Assembly (NCBI GenBank): GCA_018365995.1
Contig: JAGZIY010000011.1
Coordinates: forward strand, 5,978 to 69,977
Direction of reading: 5' to 3'
Length of the DNA: 64,000 nucleotides
Source of the DNA: Butyricicoccus pullicaecorum
GTDB lineage: Bacteria; Bacillota; Clostridia; Oscillospirales; Butyricicoccaceae
The notes under the pieces were generated by a model. It made no database searches. It had not been told where the DNA came from and saw only the letters and a list, made by a program, of their open reading frames with translations. Shown piece after piece: positions 43,204-51,521 of this stretch (positions are counted from its first letter, which is position 1; the number at the start of each line of letters is the position of its first letter). Both the position numbers and the translations under genes were made by a program.

Positions 43204-44211
43204 TCAATTCTTATAGAAGTCCGGCATCGGATCATACACAACTGGAATGATAGTCTGGGTTTCACGCGCCTTAGACGCGGCCGCCGCTGCTACCTGACAA
43301 GCATATCCATCCCAAGCAGTTGGTCCATCTACCCTGCCTTCTTTAGAAGCATTGATCCACGCTTGGATCTCATCATTATAAGCGTCTGCAAAACGCTGGA
43401 AGCAGTCAGTATACATAGCCTGACCGGTCGTTGCATTGGCATTGACCAAAATGTAGTTCGGTTTCGGCATATTCAGCACTGCGCCGTCACATACGATTTC
43501 GCACTTAATATCATAATCGTTATGATTGTTGACAAAAGATTCAACATCGATACGCACGCCTGACTTTGTGGTCAGGATCATAATCTGCGGGTCGTGAAGA
43601 TCCTTGGGACCGTTGTTGGTGGACTTGCCATATCGAACCTCAGCGGTCGCATAGTCCTCACCCAACAACCAGCGCAGCACATCAATCTCATGCACCATAG
43701 AATTTTCAACCGCCATTGCATTATCCCAATCATCTGGGACAGCAGGATTACGATGTGCACAGTGCAGCAGCAGTGCTTCTCCATACTTTCCGCTATCCAG
43801 TGCTTCCTTAAGCTGTTTATATCCTGCATCATAACGGCGCATAAAACCGACCTGCACCAATTTCTTGCCAGCCTTCATTTCCGCTTCCACGATACGTTTG
43901 CAGGCATCAGCCTTAGGGGCAAGCGGTTTTTCGCAGAACACATACTTGCCAGCTGCAATGGCAGCAAGAACGTATTCCTCATGATAAGGGTCTGCTGTGG
44001 TACACATAATTGCATCAATTTCTGGATCACCGATCATTTGCAAGGCGTCTTCATATCCTTTGATGCCATACTTCTCTGCAACTGACATTCCAAAGGCACT
44101 CGCCGGATCGGCACAGGCGACTACCTTTCCGCCTTGTAATTTGTTATTGATACGCTCGATGTGGGTGCGGCCAATGCCGCCGGTGCCTATCAGTCCAATT
44201 CTTAAATCCAT
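43204..44211 (-). CDS. Gfo/Idh/MocA-family oxidoreductase
   Basis: 335 residues. Rossmann motif GLIGTGGIGRTHIERI, catalytic FCEKPLAPKADAC, and MVHEIDVLRWLLG. Such enzymes oxidise a sugar or cyclitol hydroxyl with NAD(P)+, often at C3. ATG 44211 (AAAGGA 10 nt upstream) is preferred over the TTG at 44220. It is the first gene of the operon, directly behind the palindromic operator region. Together with the isomerases it suggests oxidation followed by isomerisation or elimination of a glycoside or inositol. Confidence 0.9.
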   Translation of the reverse strand: MDLRIGLIGTGGIGRTHIERINNKLQGGKVVACADPASAFGMSVAEKYGIKGYEDALQMIGDPEIDAIMCTTADPYHEEYVLAAIAAGKYVFCEKPLAPKADACKRIVEAEMKAGKKLVQVGFMRRYDAGYKQLKEALDSGKYGEALLLHCAHRNPAVPDDWDNAMAVENSMVHEIDVLRWLLGEDYATAEVRYGKSTNNGPKDLHDPQIMILTTKSGVRIDVESFVNNHNDYDIKCEIVCDGAVLNMPKPNYILVNANATTGQAMYTDCFQRFADAYNDEIQAWINASKEGRVDGPTAWDGYACQVAAAAASKARETQTIIPVVYDPMPDFYKN

Positions 44212-44256
44212 TCTGATCAAATCCTTTCACGTTTGTATTATTGTGTTACCCCACCT

Positions 44257-44377
44257 AGAGACCGGTCTCTTGCAAATGTATAAGAGATCTCTTAACCAGC
44301 AAAATAACATCAAAAAAATGTAAATTATATATTTTTCCTTGATTTGATAGGATAATTATATTACGAGACCGGTCTCT
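44257..44377. promoter_or_regulatory. LacI-type operator cluster upstream of the carbohydrate operon
   Basis: Perfect palindromes: AGAGACCGGTCTCT (44257-44270), TAAGAGATCTCTTA (44281-44294) and GAGACCGGTCTC (44365-44376). The first and third share the 12-bp core and are about 107 bp apart, suitable for looping by a tetrameric LacI protein. A weak -10 (TATACA) of the operon lies between the first two. Likely bound by the LacI protein at 44482-45495. Confidence 0.75.
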
Positions 44378-44433
44378 TTTTCAATATCGATAAGTAACAA
44401 AATAATAAAAAGTTTTTAGGCACTTTAAACAAT

Positions 44434-44471
44434 AATACGCCACAGAGAGACCGGACTCTCTGTGGCGTATT
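44434..44471 (-). terminator. Terminator of the LacI gene, with operator-like loop
   Basis: A perfect 16-bp stem (AATACGCCACAGAGAG) with a 6-nt loop lies 10 nt after the LacI stop. The centre, AGAGACCGGACTCT, resembles the operator core with one or two changes. Confidence 0.75.
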
Positions 44472-44481
44472 TAGAATAAAA

Positions 44482-45495
44482 TTAAATATTTTCCGGCAAA
44501 AGAATTTCATTCTGCAAATAAACTTCATCGGCCTGCGGCATTTTATCATAAATCAGATACTCAAATAAAATACGCATCGCGCTCTGCCCCTGACCGGTCA
44601 GATCTCCGCTGATGGTACATGCAACTTCCCCTGATTGAACGAGCTTTACAATGATAGGATAGCGTTCAAAACATACTATCATCACTTGTCCAACCTTACC
44701 GCAATCGCGAACGGCCTTACAAATATCTGCCACACAGCCACAAGCAATGAACAGACCATCTGGCGCACATGCCTGCTCCATCACTTCACAGGTCAAATGA
44801 TATGCTCGGTATGGATCCTCTAGGGTATCTCCCACATATGAAATACTGATTTCAGGAAAATGTTGTGACAAATATTCAGTAAACCCTTTTTCACGTTGTT
44901 TTACTGCATGCAATGTGCTGGTAAGCACGCCGATACTGCCTGATTGTCCGAGCAGCAGTCCCATCAGCCTTCCGGCAACTCGGCCAGCTTGAAGTTCATT
45001 CCGACCTACAAAGCATATCCGTTGTCCATCTTCTATGTCGGAATTGAGCATGACAACAGGAATATGATGCTCTGCAAGATTGTTAATGGCATCTTGTACC
45101 GCTTCATCTTCCAACGGGCTGACAATCACACCCGAGACTCCATTTTTCTGTAACTCATACAAGCAATCCGCCTGCGCCTTGGCATTTGAGTATGGAATCT
45201 GATGGTACACAATATCAATATTGAAGCTGGTGCAGTCTGGACGCAGCAGTTCAATACCTTTTTTTATTTCACCCAATGCATCAACCTGCGGAAGAACCAC
45301 CGCGACAGTTAATTTTTTCTTTTGGTAATTCAACGCTTTCGCCAGTGGATTGGATTCATAACCTTGCTCTTCTAAAAGCTGCTTGATTCGCTGCCTTGTT
45401 TGCGTACTTACCCCCGGTCGGTTGTGAATCACCTTATCTACGGTCGATTTATGTACGCCTGCCATTTCTGCAATCTGTTTCAAGGTAACAGACAT
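44482..45495 (-). CDS. LacI-family regulator of the carbohydrate operon
   Basis: 337 residues. LacI HTH (TLKQIAEMAGVHKSTVDKVI, about 4-23), hinge, and a ligand-binding domain of sugar type. It lies directly upstream of the Gfo/Idh operon with palindromic operators between, so local repression relieved by a sugar-derived ligand is expected. ATG 45495 is preceded by AGAGGTG. Its HTH is similar to that of the LacI protein at 23333. Confidence 0.93.
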   Translation of the reverse strand: MSVTLKQIAEMAGVHKSTVDKVIHNRPGVSTQTRQRIKQLLEEQGYESNPLAKALNYQKKKLTVAVVLPQVDALGEIKKGIELLRPDCTSFNIDIVYHQIPYSNAKAQADCLYELQKNGVSGVIVSPLEDEAVQDAINNLAEHHIPVVMLNSDIEDGQRICFVGRNELQAGRVAGRLMGLLLGQSGSIGVLTSTLHAVKQREKGFTEYLSQHFPEISISYVGDTLEDPYRAYHLTCEVMEQACAPDGLFIACGCVADICKAVRDCGKVGQVMIVCFERYPIIVKLVQSGEVACTISGDLTGQGQSAMRILFEYLIYDKMPQADEVYLQNEILLPENI

Positions 45496-45649
45496 AATAT
45501 CACCTCTGCCTAATGAATTCTTCGTATGATATCAATAATACGGCAAGGATTATACAAATTCAAGTATTTTATACATATAGCTATCGATACAAAATTCATC
45601 GCTGGACATTACGGCAAAGAAATTAGCATATTCGAAAATTTTATGAAAG

Positions 45650-45692
45650 CACAAAAAGAGATTCCAGTGTCTTTCGGCATTGGAATCTCTTT
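45650..45692 (-). terminator. Terminator of the nagZ-alkD operon
   Basis: 12-bp arms AAAGAGATTCCA and TGGAATCTCTTT with a 14-nt loop, followed on the minus strand by TTTTTGTG. Confidence 0.8.
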
Positions 45693-45723
45693 CCCCTGTC
45701 AATCTCCATTGTGTGCAGTATCA

Positions 45724-46437
45724 TCATACACTTGAATGCTGAGCGCCGCGATGAGTTTTGCGCTTCCGTGCACGCACAACCTGCCGCAATGCTTCTGGCA
45801 GACGACGCGATTCCAGCATTTTTTGCAGCGCCTTGTTATATGTCCAATCCTCCAGCTCGGCGGTCTCTAAAAAGCAAAGTGTCTGTTCCGGAAATTGAAT
45901 GCCGCATACAGAGAGCGCCCATGCAATCCCCATGCGTGCATGATACCCCGTCGCCGGAATTTTGGCAAGCGCAGACAGCGTGCGTGATAAATCCTCTGCT
46001 GTAATAAAATTTTGCAGCAGCATCACCGCACCGAACCGCGCCGCAAATTCTGCCTTGCTCTGTAAATAGGGCTGTAAAAACGTCCAAAGTGCATCTCGTT
46101 CTGCGATGTGCAGCGCGGCGCAGAAAGCATCACATACCGCCCAGTTTTGTATTTCCGGTACAAAATCCTGTATCCGTGTCAGGCGTTCAGTAAGCGGCAT
46201 TTTCGCCCGCGCAATGACAAGTGCACGCAGCATGATCTCCTCATACCAGCTTTCTGTCCATGCACTTTCGAGCCATGTACGCCAGTCCTCCCGTACAATT
46301 TCGTCTGCAATGACATGAAGCACAGGCATACGAACCCCAATCACCACCCCTGCATTTGGAATCAGACGATATTGAAACGCCTGATAATCAGTATCCTGCT
46401 TTTTTTGCAGCAAGGCTCTCAGCTGTTCTCTCTCCAT
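45724..46437 (-). CDS. DNA alkylation repair protein, AlkD-like
   Basis: 237 residues, all alpha-helical HEAT-like repeats. The family signature NWAVCDAFC is at about 137-145 and FAARFGAVMLL carries the conserved Arg. AlkD removes N3- and N7-alkylated purines from DNA without base flipping. ATG 46437 has GGAGGGGG upstream; a longer frame to 46662 overlaps the NagZ gene and is rejected. It lies 4 nt after the NagZ-like gene in one operon. Confidence 0.88.
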   Translation of the reverse strand: MEREQLRALLQKKQDTDYQAFQYRLIPNAGVVIGVRMPVLHVIADEIVREDWRTWLESAWTESWYEEIMLRALVIARAKMPLTERLTRIQDFVPEIQNWAVCDAFCAALHIAERDALWTFLQPYLQSKAEFAARFGAVMLLQNFITAEDLSRTLSALAKIPATGYHARMGIAWALSVCGIQFPEQTLCFLETAELEDWTYNKALQKMLESRRLPEALRQVVRARKRKTHRGAQHSSV

Positions 46438-46441
46438 ATAT

Positions 46442-47641
46442 TTATGCCCCCTCCGCTTGCAGCAGTCCCAAATCAGATTTCCATTGCAGCACTCGGCGAA
46501 GCGCATGATAAAGTGTATTTTCCGAAATCTGTCCTTGATTGACCGCGTCAAGGACTGCCTGATATTGCACCGCAAAATTTGAGGACAGCAGCAAATCATT
46601 GCCCGCCTGCACTGCCTGCACAGCTGCCTCCCCTTCAGGCAGAGCGACTGCGTCCATGGCAAGGTCGTCTGTCACAATCACGCCCTGAAACCCAAGTTCC
46701 TCACGCAAAATCTGATGGATATTCGAACTTAAAGACGCGGGGTGTGCGGCATCAAAAACCTGCACGATTGTATGACTCACAAGCACGGCATCTGCCCCCT
46801 GCCGGATTCCCGCCCGAAACGGCAAAAAATCCTCTTCATGAAAGCGCTCTGCCGGACGTGTGTCCGTGACTGCCCCTGTATGGGTATCTCCATTTGAACC
46901 ATAGCCGGGAAAGTGCTTGAGCACTGTTCCCATACCATCATTTTTCATAGTGCGCACGACAACACCAACATAGTCAGCAGTTTCCTGTGCTCCCTTCCCA
47001 ATGGTACGCGGATAGATAAAATCCTTTGCATTTGTAGAGACATCTGCAACCGGTGCCAAATTGACATTGATCCCCAGCTTGTTCAAAAACCGATCTTTCT
47101 CTGCCGTATCGGCTTCTACCTCATTGAGACCGCCCCTCTCATAGACCCTCTGCGGCGATTCAAACGGCCACCGTCTGAGCGCGCGGTTCGCGCTGGCACG
47201 CACGACCGTACCGCCCTCCTCATCGGTTCCAATCAGAAGTGGAATCTTTGCCGCATCCTGATAAGACTGAATGGTATGTACAACATCTTCCTGACTCTTG
47301 TTTTCAAAATCGCGTCCAAACAGCACATAACCCGCCGGCTGATACTTTTGCACCAACTCTACCGCCCCCTCATCGGGACAGCGCACCCAAAACAGCTGAG
47401 CAACCTGTTCTTCGCGTGTCATAGATGCTATCAGCGTGTCCATCGGATGTGCGCCGAGTGCAGCTTCTTCCTCTTTTGGCTCTGTTTTTTCCACAGTATC
47501 CTTTTGCGTAGTCTTTGGTGCATCGTCCATGATGCTGGTTCCCGGAAGTGCCGGACCTCCAGCCGGAAATATAAAAACAAATGCGGCAACACTCACAACC
47601 GCCAGCAAAACTGCACACAAAATTGCAGTATTTCGCCTCAT
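46442..47641 (-). CDS. Secreted beta-N-acetylhexosaminidase, NagZ-like (GH3)
   Basis: 399 residues. An N-terminal signal anchor (about 7-27), an acidic linker, then a GH3 barrel: GYVLFGRDF, GTDEEGGTVVR, NVNLAPVADVS, KHFPGYGSNGDTHTG (His/Asp pair of NagZ) and VTDDLAMDAVAL (catalytic Asp). It cleaves GlcNAc-MurNAc peptidoglycan fragments outside the membrane. The usual C-terminal GH3 domain is absent, as in NagZ. Upstream are the tandem repeats with possible extended -10 promoters. Confidence 0.9.
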   Translation of the reverse strand: MRRNTAILCAVLLAVVSVAAFVFIFPAGGPALPGTSIMDDAPKTTQKDTVEKTEPKEEEAALGAHPMDTLIASMTREEQVAQLFWVRCPDEGAVELVQKYQPAGYVLFGRDFENKSQEDVVHTIQSYQDAAKIPLLIGTDEEGGTVVRASANRALRRWPFESPQRVYERGGLNEVEADTAEKDRFLNKLGINVNLAPVADVSTNAKDFIYPRTIGKGAQETADYVGVVVRTMKNDGMGTVLKHFPGYGSNGDTHTGAVTDTRPAERFHEEDFLPFRAGIRQGADAVLVSHTIVQVFDAAHPASLSSNIHQILREELGFQGVIVTDDLAMDAVALPEGEAAVQAVQAGNDLLLSSNFAVQYQAVLDAVNQGQISENTLYHALRRVLQWKSDLGLLQAEGA

Positions 47642-48147
47642 CTATCCCCTCTCCTTTCGTACTTTGGCATGCTTGCCAGCTTTTTTATTATACCACAGCG
47701 GCAGCAAACAAAAAAATCTCCCTCACCGCATTGTGCGCCGCTGATGGTATAATCATGAAATATCCAGTATAATAGTCACTTTTGTGACTATTATACCACA
47801 GCGGCAGCAAACAAAAAATCTCCCTCACCACATTGTGCGCCGCTGGTGGTATCATCGTGAAATATCTCGTATAATAATCACTTTTGTGACTATTATACCA
47901 CAGCAGCAGGAAGTTGAAAATCTTTCTTGCCGCATCATACACCGCTGATGATATAATTATAAAATATCTTGTATCATGGTCACTTTTGTGACTATGATAC
48001 CACAGGGAAAAAGAGAGCCGCACCTTTTTCTTTTCTAAAGATGCACAATCAGATATCCTATGATATAATAAAAATACTTGGCTTTGGGGCATCCCCTGTA
48101 CTGTTGCCCCATACAGCTGCTCATTTTCCCTGAAGGAGTTGAACCCA
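47642..48147. other. Gene-free region filled by tandem repeats
   Basis: 506 nt between the divergent nagZ-like and gluQ genes. The repeat array takes up 47687-48005. A frame open on the minus strand through the array (34 residues per unit) exists only because the unit is about 102 bp; I do not call it a gene. Confidence 0.6.
47687..48005. repeat. Three tandem 102-103 bp repeats with covarying hairpins
   Basis: Units start at 47687, 47790 and 47892, with a partial fourth at 47994. Each holds hairpin B, 13-bp arms GTATAATAGTCAC and GTGACTATTATAC around TTTT, and hairpin A, ATACCACAGCGGC with GCCGCTGATGGTAT. Unit 3 has GTATCAT paired with ATGATAC: both sides of the stem changed together. The two hairpins share TTATACC and exclude each other. 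On the minus strand each unit has an extended -10, TGGTATAAT. Confidence 0.85.
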
Positions 48148-49083
48148 TTGATTGGACGATTTGCGCCCTCCCCAAGCGGGCGTATGCATCTTGGCAATGT
48201 ACTGTGCGCCCTGCTCTCATGGCTGTCTGTCCGCAGTCAGCATGGCTCCTATATTTTACGCATCGAGGATCTCGATCCTGAGCGCTGTCCACGTTCTTAT
48301 GCCGATATCATCGAAGATGATCTCTCTTGGCTGGGTCTGGATTGGGATGCCGGCGCATCGAAGGGCGGCTCAGACGGCTCTTATTATCAAAGTGAGCGCA
48401 CTGCAATCTATCAGACCTATTTCGACGTACTGTCCTCTCAGGGACTACTATATCCCTGTTTTTGTTCGCGTGCCGCTTTGCATGCAGCCTCTGCTCCGCA
48501 TCTCTCTGATGGACGGGTCATTTACGCCGGCACCTGCCGCAGCCTCACGCCCGAGCAGGTTTCTGAAAAGCTTCAAACGCGTGGTGCTGCTGTGCGTATT
48601 CGTGTCCCAGATGAAATCATCACCTTTACCGACAGACTGCAAGGTGTGTGTCAGCAATCTCTGACACAGGAATGTGGAGATTTTATCATTCAGCGTTCGG
48701 ACGGCGTATTTGCCTATCAGCTTGCCGTTGTCGTCGATGACGGACGCGAAGGCATTACTGAAGTCGTACGCGGGCGGGACTTGTTAGACTCTACTGCCCG
48801 ACAAATCTGGCTGCATCAGCTGCTTGGTTTTACACCGCCGCTGTTTATCCATATCCCTTTGCTCAATGATGCCAACGGCAGACGGCTTTCCAAGCGAGAT
48901 GCCGATTTGGATCTCGGTGTTCTGCGTCAGCGCTTTACCCCTTCTGAACTGACCGGCGCACTTGCCTGTGCCGCTGGACTTATTCCAAAGCCCTTTCCTG
49001 TCCATCCCTCTGAGTTGATTTCCGAATTCTCATGGGATAAAATTCCTGCTCATGATTTATGCCTTCCCGATAGGTTTTTTTGA
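48148..49083 (+). CDS. gluQ: Glutamyl-Q tRNA(Asp) synthetase
   Basis: 311 residues resembling a truncated glutamyl-tRNA synthetase without the anticodon-binding domain. HIGH-type motif FAPSPSGRMHLGN, zinc ligands CFCS ... YAGTC, and a KMSKS-like RRLSKRDADLDL. GluQRS attaches glutamate to queuosine in tRNA-Asp. The start is a TTG at 48148 with GAAGGAG 9 nt upstream, giving MIGRFAPSPSG; the ATG-less longer frame from 48139 overlaps the ribosome site. Confidence 0.9.
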   Translation: MIGRFAPSPSGRMHLGNVLCALLSWLSVRSQHGSYILRIEDLDPERCPRSYADIIEDDLSWLGLDWDAGASKGGSDGSYYQSERTAIYQTYFDVLSSQGLLYPCFCSRAALHAASAPHLSDGRVIYAGTCRSLTPEQVSEKLQTRGAAVRIRVPDEIITFTDRLQGVCQQSLTQECGDFIIQRSDGVFAYQLAVVVDDGREGITEVVRGRDLLDSTARQIWLHQLLGFTPPLFIHIPLLNDANGRRLSKRDADLDLGVLRQRFTPSELTGALACAAGLIPKPFPVHPSELISEFSWDKIPAHDLCLPDRFF

Positions 49084-49233
49084 CAGAGGCGAGTGTTCGC
49101 GTTATAATAAAAAAAGATGATTTATTTTCTATCCATACAGACACAAATACTTTTTTATGTGCCCTTTATCTTGATATGATTCTAAATTTTCTTCGGTTAA
49201 GTCCCAATGATTCAAAGTGAGGTGTTATCCTTC

Positions 49234-49692
49234 ATGATTGATCGCATCAATCTGGATATTTTGCGCTGTCTGCGCATCAACGCACGCTGTAAAGCGTCCG
49301 ATATCAGCCAAAAAGTAAATCTGTCAGTTTCCGCTGTCATTGAGCGTATCCGACGTATGGAAGCTTCGGGCATCATCCGGCAATACACCGTTCTGATTGA
49401 TCCCACGCAGGTCGGCAATGATTTAACCGCACTCATGGAAGTCAGTCTGGAGCATCCCAAATATTATGATGATCTGGTGGATATGATTCGTCAGCATCCC
49501 AATGTTGCAGAGTGTCATTATCTGACCGGAGAGTTTGACTTCCTGCTCAAAATCGTAACCGATTCCTCCAGCAGTCTGGAGCAGATTCACCGCAATATCA
49601 AGAGTATGCCGGGTGTTTCCTCGACCAAGACCCACTTTGTCCTCAAAACAATCAAAGATGAGGTTGCAACACTGCCCGAGCATCTGGAGTAA
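49234..49692 (+). CDS. Lrp/AsnC-family regulator
   Basis: 152 residues. AsnC-type HTH (CKASDISQKVNLSVSAVIER, about 18-37) and a RAM ligand-binding domain (about 65-150; VAECHYLTGEFDFLLKIV). It senses an amino acid or related small molecule. ATG 49234 (AGGTG upstream) is preferred over an ATG nine codons earlier. It stands alone with a strong terminator, 120 nt after GluQRS. Confidence 0.92.
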   Translation: MIDRINLDILRCLRINARCKASDISQKVNLSVSAVIERIRRMEASGIIRQYTVLIDPTQVGNDLTALMEVSLEHPKYYDDLVDMIRQHPNVAECHYLTGEFDFLLKIVTDSSSSLEQIHRNIKSMPGVSSTKTHFVLKTIKDEVATLPEHLE

Positions 49693-49703
49693 AATAAAGA
49701 CAA

Positions 49704-49752
49704 AACCCGCTTAGATGATGCCCTTTCAGGGGTATCTAAGCGGGTTTTTTTT
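49704..49752 (+). terminator. Intrinsic terminator of the Lrp gene
   Basis: 13-bp arms AACCCGCTTAGAT and ATCTAAGCGGGTT followed by a T-run. Confidence 0.92.
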
Positions 49753-49788
49753 ATGTTCTGCTTTTTTCCATGCTCTCCAAAATACGGC

Positions 49789-49838
49789 TTGACAATAGAG
49801 AGGAGCAGGTGTATTATTGTGATATCAAATTGATATCA
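49789..49838 (+). promoter_or_regulatory. SPFH promoter with twin TGATATCA palindromes
   Basis: TTGACA, 17 bp, TATTAT, then two TGATATCA sites (49820-49827 and 49831-49838) spaced by 11 bp, one helical turn, over the expected start of transcription. This is a typical repressor layout. The same 8-mer overlaps the promoter of the Arc-like gene at 51522. Confidence 0.75.
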
Positions 49839-49860
49839 TACTTTTTAAGGAGTGATTTCT

Positions 49861-50883
49861 ATGACAAGCAAGCAAACCGACGTACATATGGTTCCTGAGG
49901 AAAAGGAACTGCACCCCATCGGCGGACTTTCGATTTTAATGCTCGATCTCGTCCTCTGCGTCCTTGCCATCATATCCATCGTGATCAGCGCGGGATACAT
50001 GGAAACCAATTTTCTGTTCTTTGGTATCCTCATGGGCATCAGTATTCTGTGGCTCTCACTGCCCTCATGGCTGCTTCTCATCGGTCTGCATGTCATCAAA
50101 CCCAACGAAGCGCTTGTCCTGACTCTGTTCGGACACTATATCGGCACAATCAAAACCCCCGGATTTTATTTCACCAATCCCTTCTGCTCGTCCGTTAATC
50201 CCGCAGCAGAAAGCATCAATGCCCAGCTGGGCAAAGCGGAAACCGAAGCTGCTTCCAGAGGAAAGGTTGTCGTAGGCTCTGCCCGCATAAGCAAAAAGAT
50301 TTCCCTCAAAACTATGACGCTCAACAATGAAAAGCAGAAAATCAATGATCTTTTGGGCAATCCCATTATCATTGGCATTGCGGTCATCTGGCGCGTTGCA
50401 GATACTGCCAAGGCAGTCTTTGAGGTCGATAATTATCAGGAGTTCCTGTCTATCCAGTGTGACTCTGCCCTGCGCAACATCGTGCGTCTCTATCCCTATG
50501 ATGTAGCAGACGACGGAAGTGATGAAAAAAGTCTGCGCGGCTCTGCTCAGGAAATTGCGGAAAACCTCAAGCAGGAGATTGCCGCACGCGTTGCACCTGC
50601 CGGTCTGGAAATTTTGGAAGCCCGCATTACCCATCTTGCCTACGCCCCTGAAATTGCCGCTGTCATGCTGCAGCGCCAGCAGGCCTCCGCTGTCATTGAT
50701 GCACGCAAAATGATTGTTGACGGCGCCGTGGGTATGGTGGAAATGGCACTCGACAAATTGAACGAAAGACAAATCGTAGAGCTTGATGAAGAACGCAAGG
50801 CACAAATGGTTTCCAATCTGATGATTGTTCTGTGCAGCAGCAAAGATGCACAGCCCGTCGTGAACAGCGGTTCTCTCTATTAA
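49861..50883 (+). CDS. SPFH/prohibitin-domain membrane protein
   Basis: 340 residues. Two hydrophobic segments near the N-terminus (about 27-48 and 55-80), then an SPFH domain (about 85-290; NEALVLTLFGHYIGTIKTPG) and a short C-terminal region. SPFH proteins form large oligomeric membrane rings or microdomains, often linked to stress or proteolysis. AAGGAG is 9 nt upstream of ATG 49861. Its promoter carries palindromes shared with the Arc-like gene 1.6 kb downstream, so the two probably form one regulon. Confidence 0.9.
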   Translation: MTSKQTDVHMVPEEKELHPIGGLSILMLDLVLCVLAIISIVISAGYMETNFLFFGILMGISILWLSLPSWLLLIGLHVIKPNEALVLTLFGHYIGTIKTPGFYFTNPFCSSVNPAAESINAQLGKAETEAASRGKVVVGSARISKKISLKTMTLNNEKQKINDLLGNPIIIGIAVIWRVADTAKAVFEVDNYQEFLSIQCDSALRNIVRLYPYDVADDGSDEKSLRGSAQEIAENLKQEIAARVAPAGLEILEARITHLAYAPEIAAVMLQRQQASAVIDARKMIVDGAVGMVEMALDKLNERQIVELDEERKAQMVSNLMIVLCSSKDAQPVVNSGSLY

Positions 50884-50885
50884 AA

Positions 50886-50925
50886 TGAAAAAAACAAGCC
50901 GGATTGCAGCATTTGCAATCCGGCT
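50886..50925 (-). terminator. Terminator of the 51358-50939 gene
   Basis: 12-bp arms AGCCGGATTGCA and TGCAATCCGGCT, followed on the minus strand by TGTTTTTTTC. It also ends the SPFH transcript, less efficiently. Confidence 0.75.
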
Positions 50926-50938
50926 CTATGCCCGTTTT

Positions 50939-51358
50939 TCACGCCTGCTCCGGCTCCACTCCACATTCATACCAGAGCGGCAAAACCGCCTGATGCGTTG
51001 TGTAGGTATTGGATATCCGTGTACCCGCTTCCACCTGTGTGGTCTGCACTTCAAATTCTGTTCCATCTGCGCAGCAAAAGACAAAGTTTACATTTTCTGC
51101 CCCGCTGATCTCTGTTCCCAGCCCCTTCCGTACACGCAGGTCATAGAGAGTCTGATAAACCTTCTCTATGGCTGTTCGGTCTTTCACAACCTTTTGGTAC
51201 GTTTCCTCCGGCACAATATGGTGGTACATGATTACGGTTTCCACGTCTTGCACCGCAAAGGGCAGGGTCAGCTTGGGCAAAGTAAAATACCGCACTCCTG
51301 TAACCCATAATAGACAAACAGCAATCCCTGTCAAAAACAAAAGACCTATTTTCCTCAT
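50939..51358 (-). CDS. Hypothetical exported or membrane-anchored protein (139 aa)
   Basis: An N-terminal TM or uncleaved signal (about 5-24, IGLLFLTGIAVCLLWVTGV), then a compact domain of about 110 residues predicted outside (VETVIMYHHIVPEETYQKVV; CADGTEFEVQTTQVEAGT). I do not recognise a family. ATG 51358 is chosen; a GTG at 51367 is possible. It is convergent with the SPFH gene and shares its terminator, and is divergent from the Arc-like gene. Confidence 0.65.
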   Translation of the reverse strand: MRKIGLLFLTGIAVCLLWVTGVRYFTLPKLTLPFAVQDVETVIMYHHIVPEETYQKVVKDRTAIEKVYQTLYDLRVRKGLGTEISGAENVNFVFCCADGTEFEVQTTQVEAGTRISNTYTTHQAVLPLWYECGVEPEQA

Positions 51359-51471
51359 CGTGCACACTTCTTTTCCATATCAGAATTACTTGTCTTTATT
51401 CTATAAAACCCATATCCGTTTGTCAACATCGGCTCTCTAAGGATCGCCAAAGCTGACATGCACAAATCCAC

Positions 51472-51507
51472 TTGACCCTGTAATCCGGATTTGATATCAT
51501 GAAATCA
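51472..51507 (+). promoter_or_regulatory. Promoter and operator of the Arc-like gene
   Basis: TTGACC, 17 bp, TATCAT. The -10 overlaps TGATATCA (51492-51499), followed directly by TGAAATCA. TGATATCA also sits at the SPFH promoter, which suggests autoregulation by the Arc-like protein and control of SPFH. Confidence 0.65.
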
Positions 51508-51521
51508 AGGGAGGTGGCCGC

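Noticed and set aside
47687..48005. CRISPR array
   Set aside because: Three head-to-tail near-identical units of about 102 bp without unique spacers, and no cas genes.
47688..48197. Minus-strand frame with three 34-residue repeats
   Set aside because: It is open only because the DNA repeat is a multiple of 3 in length; the DNA/RNA pairing, not the protein, is conserved.
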